Positions 1 through 5,130 of a stretch of DNA of 5,130 nucleotides are shown here, piece after piece. The DNA is from Akkermansiaceae bacterium UBA5688. Its GTDB lineage: Bacteria; Verrucomicrobiota; Verrucomicrobiia; Verrucomicrobiales; Akkermansiaceae. The position numbers and the translations under genes were made by a program. The stretch is taken from positions 1 to 5,130 of the forward strand of contig DIHU01000215.1 in the NCBI GenBank assembly GCA_002420315.1, read 5' to 3'. The notes below the pieces were generated by a model. It did not search any database. It was not told the origin of the DNA and saw nothing but the letters and a program-made list of their open reading frames with translations. How positions within the stretch are numbered: position 1 is the stretch's first letter; every line of letters starts with the position of its first letter.

Positions 1-1064
1 AGAAGAGTTGTGAAATTACCAGCACGCTTCGCAACGCTCGCAATATCGTTCGACGGCTCAGCCTCTTTCGGAGGCAGAATGACCGAGTCAATCACGTGAA
101 TCACGCCATTTGAGCATTGGATGTCTGCGTTAACGATCGCAGCATCGTTAATCCGAACCCGTCCCTCCGAGAAAGCAATCTTCACCGGAGATCCCTGAAA
201 TGTCTTCGCCTCTGCCGCGGAGAGTGCGCTGACCAAATCTATGGAACCAGCCACAACGTGGTAGGTAAGGACAGCTTGAAGCTTAGAGCTATTTTCTGGC
301 TTCAACAATGTTTCGACTGTGCCCTTCGGAAGCTTTTTGAAGGCATCATCGGTTGGAGCAAAAACAGTGAAGGGACCTTTACCTTGTAGAGTCTCAACCA
401 ACTTTGCTTCTGTCAGCGCCTTTGCCAGAATTCCAAATCGTCCGTCTGCAAGAGCTGCTGAAACGATATCATCGTCACTAGCTGAGCCGCCATAAGAGCG
501 AATCCAATCAACCTTCAATTCAAAAGGGCCCTGCTTCTTGTCGCCAAGAAGGAGACCAATCCGGCTGATTTTTCCGGGATCAAACTTTTCCTTGGAAAGG
601 CTCATTCCACGAAAGCTTCCCTTGAACTGATCAAAGGGCACTTTCACCTCAATCCATTCGCCCTTCTCGGTTTTGAAGTCCGCCTTAAATGACACCTCCA
701 TCCCCCTGAAGCGAGCCTCAGTGTTGAAGCGCATTTGATAGGTCCGACCGTCTCCTTTAACCCGCGCTACCAAACCATCAGCCTCGGCAAGATTCATTTT
801 GAGCCTCTCCGTCCGAAGCGAGGAGAAGCCTCCATTGTTTTCTAGAGAAAGTTTTCCACTAAAAGTTAGAATTCCATCGTCTGAAACTTTGATATTACCC
901 TTAGACCGGCCACCCATGACGCCATCATCGACAACACGCCAGCCCAGAGACTTTGCTTCACTCGCATCAAATTCAGCAACAGATTTTTTACCGGCTACTG
1001 CAGGAGATTGGGAGAGGGCCAAACATGCGACGGCCAGAGTTGTTTTTCGGAACGGATTTTTCAT
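1..1064 (-). CDS. Secreted CIA30 + fasciclin (FAS1) domain protein, C-terminus cut by window edge
   Basis: Reading the minus strand from an ATG at 1064 gives 354 uninterrupted codons that run off the left edge, so the gene is partial at its 3' end. Residues 1-24 form a signal peptide (basic start MKNPFRK, hydrophobic core, A-V-A before Gly25), so the product is exported. Residues about 28-190 match the CIA30 domain, a galactose-binding-like beta-sandwich. Its typical W..VDDGVMGGRS motif is at 42-54, ENNGGFSSLR at 75-84 and the closing VDWI at 185-188. Residues about 198-332 form a FAS1 domain with the H1 motif FTVFAPTDDAF (232-242), the YH motif (268-269) and the H2 motif NGVIHVIDSVILP (319-331). 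From about 340, DIASVAKRAGNFTTL looks like the first helix of a second FAS1 domain. FAS1 domains are known for adhesion. CIA30 was named for a mitochondrial complex I assembly factor, but an exported bacterial copy is more likely to bind carbohydrate or protein at the surface; that is inference. No clear Shine-Dalgarno sequence precedes the ATG, and the signal peptide fixes the start. The gene lies 167 bases downstream of the HAD gene on the same strand. Confidence 0.9.
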   Translation of the reverse strand, partial: MKNPFRKTTLAVACLALSQSPAVAGKKSVAEFDASEAKSLGWRVVDDGVMGGRSKGNIKVSDDGILTFSGKLSLENNGGFSSLRTERLKMNLAEADGLVARVKGDGRTYQMRFNTEARFRGMEVSFKADFKTEKGEWIEVKVPFDQFKGSFRGMSLSKEKFDPGKISRIGLLLGDKKQGPFELKVDWIRSYGGSASDDDIVSAALADGRFGILAKALTEAKLVETLQGKGPFTVFAPTDDAFKKLPKGTVETLLKPENSSKLQAVLTYHVVAGSIDLVSALSAAEAKTFQGSPVKIAFSEGRVRINDAAIVNADIQCSNGVIHVIDSVILPPKEAEPSNDIASVAKRAGNFTTL

Positions 1065-1149
1065 CTCAATCTAACAACGCATCGGAAACTGCGCTGTCAA
1101 AGGGATTTTTCACCCTAATTTATTTCGGAAATCAAAAGGATTTTATCGA

Positions 1150-1171
1150 CCAAAAAACTCCCAAAGTTGGG
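1150..1171 (-). terminator. Weak hairpin plus T-run downstream of the HAD gene
   Basis: On the minus strand, about 60 bases past the HAD stop codon, CCCAA and TTGGG arms are separated by two bases. A realistic loop would be 4 bases with a 4-bp CCCA/TGGG stem. The arms are followed by AG and six T residues. The layout suits a factor-independent terminator, but the stem is very short, so it may only pause transcription or be chance. If it is real, the downstream CIA30-FAS1 gene needs its own promoter in the 1065-1150 stretch. Confidence 0.25.
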
Positions 1172-1231
1172 TCTGCCATTTTTTCTTATTCGTCTTCGAA
1201 AGAGACACCAAGTCCATCAAGCAAGAATAAT

Positions 1232-1960
1232 TTAGAGAAACAATGCCCTCAATTCACTGATCCTTCCGATTATCTTATCAGGTTCAAAATCACCAGGGTT
1301 ATGATCAAATTTTTCATAAGGAAGGTGCTCCGTCGTGAGAATCGACTTCATCCCCATCCCTTTTGAACCCTGCACATCGGCAAGCCAATTATCACCAACA
1401 TAAACGCACTCGCTCGGGTCACCTTGCAATTGGTCCAAGAGCACTTGATAGGGTCGAGGATCCGGTTTTACCCAGCCAACCTCTCCCGATACCACAATCG
1501 CATCAAAAAATTGAGTCATCCCGAGCCTTTCAACACCATCACGAATCGAGCGGCTACAAGGAAAATTGGATAGTAAGCCAAGCTTATATGATTTAGCCAG
1601 ATCAGTCAGAAGAGGTAAAATTACGTCCGACAATTCGATAATCTCAACAAAAATATTATATCGCTCCTCAGCCAGCTCCTCGACTTGAGCCACCGTTGCC
1701 TTGACCGTATAAATTTCCTCAATGAGCTCACGACAACATTCCTCGACATCATTTTCCCGATAACCATCGTGATAGGGTGCCACGATTTGACGATCCCGAA
1801 TTGCCTTCAGTTTTGCGCTGTCACAACTTCCAAACATTTCCGTCAGCTTGGAAGTCAGTCCTTTATATTGGTTGGCAATCTGCCTCGGCCCAAATTCAAT
1901 CAAGGTATTGCCCAAATCAAAACAGATCACCTTAGTGTTCCTAAATTCAGTATGCATCAT
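1232..1960 (-). CDS. HAD-superfamily phosphohydrolase (C1-cap type)
   Basis: The 242-residue protein has all four HAD motifs in order. Motif I is VICFDLGNTL with the nucleophile Asp15. Motif II is LGLLSN with Ser131. Motif III has Lys165 in GWVKPDPRPY. Motif IV is VGDNWLADV with Asp190 and Asp195. The roughly 110 residues between motifs I and II, mostly helical in character, make up a C1 cap, as in phosphoglycolate phosphatase, haloacid dehalogenase and YjjG-like enzymes. The usual second Asp of motif I (DxD) is Gly17, a variant also seen in some active HAD phosphatases with a DLGN motif. The enzyme most likely hydrolyses a small phosphorylated metabolite in the cytoplasm; there is no signal peptide and the substrate cannot be read from the sequence. 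I chose the ATG at 1960; a second ATG follows directly at 1957. A TTG at 2002 with a GGGG stretch just upstream would add 14 residues, but these match nothing I recognise. The gene is transcribed divergently from the sulfatase pair and has no obvious functional link to it. Confidence 0.9.
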   Translation of the reverse strand: MMHTEFRNTKVICFDLGNTLIEFGPRQIANQYKGLTSKLTEMFGSCDSAKLKAIRDRQIVAPYHDGYRENDVEECCRELIEEIYTVKATVAQVEELAEERYNIFVEIIELSDVILPLLTDLAKSYKLGLLSNFPCSRSIRDGVERLGMTQFFDAIVVSGEVGWVKPDPRPYQVLLDQLQGDPSECVYVGDNWLADVQGSKGMGMKSILTTEHLPYEKFDHNPGDFEPDKIIGRISELRALFL

Positions 1961-2019
1961 GGTGTCTGGATTGCGCGGAACAAATTTGCAAGCAGCTTCC
2001 AAATCCCCGAAGAATGAGG

Positions 2020-2048
2020 ATTCTTTCGACTCCTAAGAAAGATATAAT
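2020..2048 (+). promoter_or_regulatory. Candidate promoter for the sulfatase pair
   Basis: A perfect TATAAT hexamer lies at 2043-2048, 48 bases before the ATG at 2097, in the 136-base gap between the divergent HAD and sulfatase genes. The matching -35 region is poor: at a 16-base spacing it reads TTCTTT (2021-2026), matching the consensus only in its first two bases. Initiation near 2055 would give a leader of about 40 bases and would leave the alternative TTG start at 2061 with almost no leader. The AGAT-ATA-ATCT around the box is nearly palindromic, which could allow use on either strand or binding of a regulator, but no operator can be identified. Confidence 0.35.
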
Positions 2049-2096
2049 CTATCTGGTGGATTGCGGTTTAACAGGCAAAACATAAGCTCTCCAGCC

Positions 2097-3536
2097 ATGA
2101 ACCCCCTACTCGTTTGTCTAATCGCGCTCTTCTCTTTTCCTGCTTTGGCAGCAAATAAACCAAATATCCTTTGGATTTTCTGCGAAGACCTCTCTCCTTG
2201 GATGGAATCCTACGGATTTCCGGTGAATGCGGGTAAGACCCCAACTCTAGACAAGCTTAGCAAAAATGGCATCCGATTTTCCCGCTGCTATGTTCCTGCT
2301 CCAGTCTGCTCGGCCTGCCGCTCCGCCATGATCACCGGGGTTTACCAAACAACCACCGGAACTCATCAACATCGCTCTTCCCGCAACCCCGAAGCCGCAA
2401 TCCAATTGCCCACAGGAATCAAGACATTGCCACAACTCTTCATCGAAAATGGCTACTCTACTTTTAACAAAGGCAAGGACGACTACAATTTCATCTACGA
2501 TCGTAAAGAGCACTACACCGCTGATACTCAAAAACCAACACCCACGCCCGGCCAAAAAAAAGGATTCTATGGGAAGAGAGGAAAGGCCGACTGGACGACC
2601 CTCCCGAAAGAAAAGCCCTGGTTCGGACAGATCCAATTAGGCGGCGGAAAAACCAACACCCGAAAGCTCACCGACAAAGTCGATCCCGCGACCATGAAGG
2701 TTCCACCTTACTTCCCGAATGAGGAAATCTTCCGCCAGGAATGGGCCCACCATTACGACACCGTCCGCGTCACAGACGGCCATGTCAAAAACATCGTGAA
2801 TCGTCTTGAAACGGATGGCCTCCTCAAAAACACAATTGTCTTTTTTTTCTCCGATCACGGCAATAACCACTCTCTTCGCCACAAGCAATTCTGCTACGAA
2901 GGCGGTGTTCATGTTCCCCTCATTATCTCAGGACCAGGCATCGAGAAGAATACAACCCGCAAGGAACTCATCAGTGGTCTTGATATCTCGGCTACCACGC
3001 TCGCTCTTGCCGGTATTGAACTCCCTGACTACCTCCACGGACAAAATCTCTTTGGAGATAACTACAAAGCGCGGGACCATGTCGTCTCGGCCCGTGACCG
3101 TTGCGATTACACGATCGACCGCATTCGCACCGTGCGGACCGAAAAGTTCCGCTACCTCCGCAACTTCATGACCGATCGCATTCTCCTGCAAGCCCAATAT
3201 CGCGACGGACAAGCCCAAACCAAGCGCCTTCGTGAACTCCACACCAAAGGTGAACTTGGAAAGATCCCGACATGGGCCTTCTTCGGAAAACGCCCTTCCG
3301 AAGAACTTTACGATCTCGAAAAAGACCCCTATCAAATCGATAATCTAGCAAATAATCCTAATTTTACTGACGAACTCAAACGCCACCGCAATCTTCTCAA
3401 CAAATGGATCAAGGAAACAGGCGACAAGGGAGAGCAACCCGAATCTCACGAACACCTTCGTGCCATTTACAAACGTTGGGGAAGTAAATGCGTTAACCCC
3501 GAATTCGACGTCTTTAAAAAGGAAGAGGCTAAATAG
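2097..3536 (+). CDS. Exported sulfatase, divergent heparan N-sulfatase-like type with C-S-A-C-R active site
   Basis: The 479-residue protein belongs to the formylglycine-dependent sulfatases (alkaline phosphatase fold), which hydrolyse sulfate esters or N-sulfates. Residues 1-18 are a signal peptide ending A-L-A. Metal ligands are Glu30-Asp31 (usually Asp-Asp) and Asp253-His254 in FFFSDHG. Cys71, in VCSACRSAMITG (70-81), is the residue converted to formylglycine, with Arg75 beside it. Lys127 in NKGKDDYNF stands where GKWHLG usually is, and Lys263 in RHKQFCYEGGVHVPLI (261-276) is the late active-site Lys. The C-terminus has the family signature EELYDLEKDPYQIDNLA. The ITGVYQTTTGTH segment and the KDDYN motif resemble the SGSH-like (S1_8-like) sulfatases abundant in planctomycetes; this placement is from memory. 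The usual His in the central PFF...H motif is absent, with GGGK at 182-185. The ATG at 2097 begins the signal peptide. A TTG at 2061 would add 12 residues including two Arg, so it cannot be excluded. The next sulfatase gene starts 29 bases downstream, so the two are probably co-transcribed. The sulfated substrate is unknown. Confidence 0.93.
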   Translation: MNPLLVCLIALFSFPALAANKPNILWIFCEDLSPWMESYGFPVNAGKTPTLDKLSKNGIRFSRCYVPAPVCSACRSAMITGVYQTTTGTHQHRSSRNPEAAIQLPTGIKTLPQLFIENGYSTFNKGKDDYNFIYDRKEHYTADTQKPTPTPGQKKGFYGKRGKADWTTLPKEKPWFGQIQLGGGKTNTRKLTDKVDPATMKVPPYFPNEEIFRQEWAHHYDTVRVTDGHVKNIVNRLETDGLLKNTIVFFFSDHGNNHSLRHKQFCYEGGVHVPLIISGPGIEKNTTRKELISGLDISATTLALAGIELPDYLHGQNLFGDNYKARDHVVSARDRCDYTIDRIRTVRTEKFRYLRNFMTDRILLQAQYRDGQAQTKRLRELHTKGELGKIPTWAFFGKRPSEELYDLEKDPYQIDNLANNPNFTDELKRHRNLLNKWIKETGDKGEQPESHEHLRAIYKRWGSKCVNPEFDVFKKEEAK

Positions 3537-3565
3537 CGCTAATTCGAAGATCTAAAATCATCCTC

Positions 3566-4963
3566 TTGAAAACTCTCTTTCTCTATCTGCTTTGCGTCTC
3601 AGTGTCGCTGCATGCGGCAGAACAACCCAACATCATCCTAATCATGACCGATGACCAGGGTTGGGGTGATACCGGCTACAATGATCACCCTCATCTCAAG
3701 ACTCCCCACCTCGACCAAATGCAGACCGAAGGAGTGACTTTTACCCGCTTCTATTCCGGCGCCGCGATGTGTTCACCCACCCGTGGAAGTTGCTACACCG
3801 GGCGCAATCCCTACCGCTTTGGCATCACCTTCGCAATGAAGGGTATGCTTGAACCGACCGAGATCCCTATCACTTCGATTCTTAAAAAACAGGGCTACAC
3901 CACAGGGCACTTCGGCAAGTGGCACCTTGGCACTCTTTCCAAAAAGAAGGGCGATCAGAAACGCTGGGGCACTTTTGCCAAGCAACCCGAACGCTACTAC
4001 TGCCCGCCCTGGGTACGCGATGTCGATGTCTCCTTCGTCACCGAATCGAAAGTCCCCACCTGGGACCCCCTCATCGACCCCGGCCCGATCAAAAAACAAA
4101 ACTCCAGCAACGCCAATCCCGGAAAAGCATATGGCAACGATTACTTCACCGGCCCCGGCACCACCGTCACCGAAAATACCAAAGGCGATGATTCACGCGT
4201 CATCATGGACCGCGCCCTTCCCTTCATTCAGAACGCCACCGAAAGAAAGTCGCCTTTCTTTGCAGCCATCTGGTTTCACACCCCACACTCCCCCGTCGTA
4301 GGCGGACCGAAATATCGTAAAATGTATCACGACCAACCAGAACACGCGCAACACTACTATGCCTGTCTCACTGCGATGGACAAACAAATCGGACGTCTTC
4401 GCGCCAAGCTCAAGTCTCTCGGCATTACCGACAACACCATGATTTTCTTCTGCTCTGACAACGGCCCCGCCCGTCAAGGATCACCTCGCCACATCGGAAC
4501 CGCCAAAAACCTAAAAGGATACAAGCTCTCACTAAACGAAGGTGGCATCCGGGTTCCTGGCCTCATGATTTGGCCCGCGAAAATTAAGGAACCCCGCACC
4601 GTAACCGCGCCATGCTTCACCTCCGATTACTTCCCCACCATCCTCGCCGCACTTGAAATCCCTCTTCCCAGCGACCGCGCCTACGATGGCGTCGACATTC
4701 TCCCCTTCGCAATCGGCAAGCAAATCGAACGTAAAAAACCGCTCGGCTTCCTCAACAAAGACGGCAAGGAAGCGGCCTGGATTGAAAACCGCTACAAGCT
4801 CATTTCTCGAAAAAAAGGGAATGAGCTCTACGACCTCATAAACGACCCCGGAGAGAAAATAAACCTTATCGAAAAAGCCCCAAAGATCGCCAAACGAATG
4901 GAGGGACAGCTTTTAAATTGGAGAACTGGAGTGATAGCAGAACTTAAGCTCATTCCGAAGTAA
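3566..4963 (+). CDS. Exported arylsulfatase-type sulfatase, TTG start
   Basis: The 465-residue protein is a canonical formylglycine-dependent sulfatase. Residues 1-18 are a clear signal peptide (MKT start, hydrophobic core, H-A-A end), so it acts outside the cytoplasm, probably in the periplasm. Metal ligands are Asp29-Asp30 in MTDDQGWGD and Asp298-Asn299 in FFCSDNG. Cys69 in MCSPTRGSCYTG (68-79) is the formylglycine precursor, with Arg73 next to it. Lys118 and His120 lie in GKWHLG, His241 in WFHTPHSP (236-243), and Lys320 in KGYKLSLNEGGIRVPG (317-332), so every expected catalytic residue is present. The C-terminus carries NELYDLINDPGEKINL. The C-S-P-T-R-G...TGRNPYR pattern resembles arylsulfatase A and N-acetylgalactosamine-6-sulfatase relatives, but the substrate cannot be assigned. 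The start is TTG at 3566: the signal peptide begins exactly there, and the first in-frame ATG (codon 27) would remove the signal peptide and the first strand. No Shine-Dalgarno sequence is evident, so translation may depend on the upstream sulfatase gene, which ends 29 bases before. An inverted repeat overlaps the stop codon. Confidence 0.95.
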   Translation: MKTLFLYLLCVSVSLHAAEQPNIILIMTDDQGWGDTGYNDHPHLKTPHLDQMQTEGVTFTRFYSGAAMCSPTRGSCYTGRNPYRFGITFAMKGMLEPTEIPITSILKKQGYTTGHFGKWHLGTLSKKKGDQKRWGTFAKQPERYYCPPWVRDVDVSFVTESKVPTWDPLIDPGPIKKQNSSNANPGKAYGNDYFTGPGTTVTENTKGDDSRVIMDRALPFIQNATERKSPFFAAIWFHTPHSPVVGGPKYRKMYHDQPEHAQHYYACLTAMDKQIGRLRAKLKSLGITDNTMIFFCSDNGPARQGSPRHIGTAKNLKGYKLSLNEGGIRVPGLMIWPAKIKEPRTVTAPCFTSDYFPTILAALEIPLPSDRAYDGVDILPFAIGKQIERKKPLGFLNKDGKEAAWIENRYKLISRKKGNELYDLINDPGEKINLIEKAPKIAKRMEGQLLNWRTGVIAELKLIPK

Positions 4964-4979
4964 CCTAGTCAAGGTTACT
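4959..4979. terminator. 8-bp hairpin overlapping the stop codon of the second sulfatase
   Basis: The arms AGTAACCT (4959-4966) and AGGTTACT (4972-4979) pair perfectly around a 5-base AGTCA loop, and the first arm contains the TAA stop codon. The position at the end of a two-gene unit suits a transcription end or a 3'-end stabilising structure. There is no T-run after it on the plus strand, and on the minus strand the bases that follow are also not T-rich, so it is not a standard factor-independent terminator. The hairpin itself is seen in the sequence; its role is inferred. Confidence 0.4.
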
Positions 4980-5041
4980 AGATCTAACGCTTAAGGAAGC
5001 ATTTCGCCCTTTTCCCGATGTTATAGCTTCTCTCAATCCAC

Positions 5042-5130
5042 CTACTCTGCAAACCTCTCAAAGTGATTTAGGCCGATGATGTTAGCGACTTCTTTCTGGC
5101 AGCCAATCAACCAATCCCTCCCATTCCTCC
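5042..5130 (-). CDS. Possible C-terminal tail of a gene entering from the right edge
   Basis: In the minus-strand frame ending at a TAG (5044-5042), 28 codons are open to the window edge and end in EVANIIGLNHFERFAE. The composition is mixed, with charged and aliphatic residues as in a real soluble protein. The placement, convergent with the sulfatase operon and with a hairpin between, is reasonable. The stretch is too short to identify. A second minus frame (ending at 5082) gives a 15-residue tail, and a plus-strand ATG at 5076 opens 18 codons to the edge, so the reading frame is not settled. The remaining bases 4980-5041 hold nothing I recognise. Confidence 0.3.
   Translation of the reverse strand, partial: RNGRDWLIGCQKEVANIIGLNHFERFAE

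Noticed and set aside
117..389. Plus-strand 90-codon open frame at the left end
   Set aside because: It is antisense to the conserved FAS1 domain and has no recognisable features.
1071..1100. TTGACA on the minus strand (1100-1095) as a -35 box for the CIA30-FAS1 gene
   Set aside because: At 17-18 bases spacing the only -10 candidate is TGTTAG, matching the consensus at three of six positions, and it lies only 6 bases from the ATG. Probably chance.
799..1366. Plus-strand open frames overlapping the CIA30-FAS1 gene and the following gap
   Set aside because: They lie opposite a gene with clear domain motifs, or run across the gap with low-complexity, Ser/Phe-rich translations, and show no recognisable domain or start signal.
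2061..2096. TTG at 2061 as the start of the first sulfatase
   Set aside because: The preferred ATG at 2097 directly begins a signal peptide. The predicted transcript start near 2055 would leave the TTG almost without a leader, and the GGTGGA before it is too close to act as a ribosome-binding site. Not fully excluded, because the extension adds basic residues.
2554..2848. A8 (2554-2561) and T8 (2841-2848) runs inside the first sulfatase gene as slippage or frameshift sites
   Set aside because: The reading frame and family motifs continue in the same frame on both sides of each run, so there is no sign of a frameshift. Neither has a stimulatory structure that I can see.
3849..4301. Plus-strand 150-codon open frame inside the second sulfatase gene
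   Set aside because: It is a Pro/Ser/Thr-rich shadow in another frame of a gene whose catalytic motifs are all accounted for.

Overview
The window looks like ordinary chromosomal DNA from a heterotrophic, polysaccharide-degrading bacterium, most likely of the Planctomycetota/Verrucomicrobiota group. This is an inference. It rests on two adjacent secreted formylglycine-type sulfatases, on a secreted CIA30-plus-fasciclin protein, on base composition near 50 % GC, and on the general lack of clear Shine-Dalgarno sequences. There are four well-supported protein genes, one doubtful gene fragment at the right edge, and no rRNA, tRNA, CRISPR array or mobile element that I can see.

Left part (1-1960, minus strand): a HAD-family phosphohydrolase gene (1960 to 1232) is followed in the same direction by a gene for an exported protein (1064 to beyond base 1). 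That protein has a signal peptide, a CIA30 domain, one complete fasciclin (FAS1) domain and apparently the start of a second FAS1 domain. It is cut by the window edge. The 167-base gap between the two genes holds a weak hairpin plus T-run that could end transcription of the HAD gene.

Middle and right (2097-4963, plus strand): across a 136-base divergent intergenic region with a perfect TATAAT box lie two sulfatase genes, 29 bases apart and probably one operon. The first is a divergent sulfatase that resembles the heparan N-sulfatase-like group; it has a C-S-A-C-R active-site motif and several replaced active-site residues. The second is a canonical arylsulfatase-type enzyme (C-S-P-T-R, GKWHLG, SDNG) that appears to start at TTG. 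An 8-bp hairpin overlaps its stop codon. The last 167 bases contain at most the tail of a gene on the opposite strand.

Working together: the two sulfatases, both with export signals, probably remove sulfate esters (or N-sulfates) at different positions of a sulfated glycan, after a sulfatase-maturating enzyme encoded elsewhere converts the active-site cysteine to formylglycine. The HAD enzyme and the CIA30-FAS1 protein have no visible functional tie to the sulfatases. I found no convincing novel system. The points most worth checking are the active-site substitutions in the first sulfatase and the CIA30-FAS1 domain fusion.
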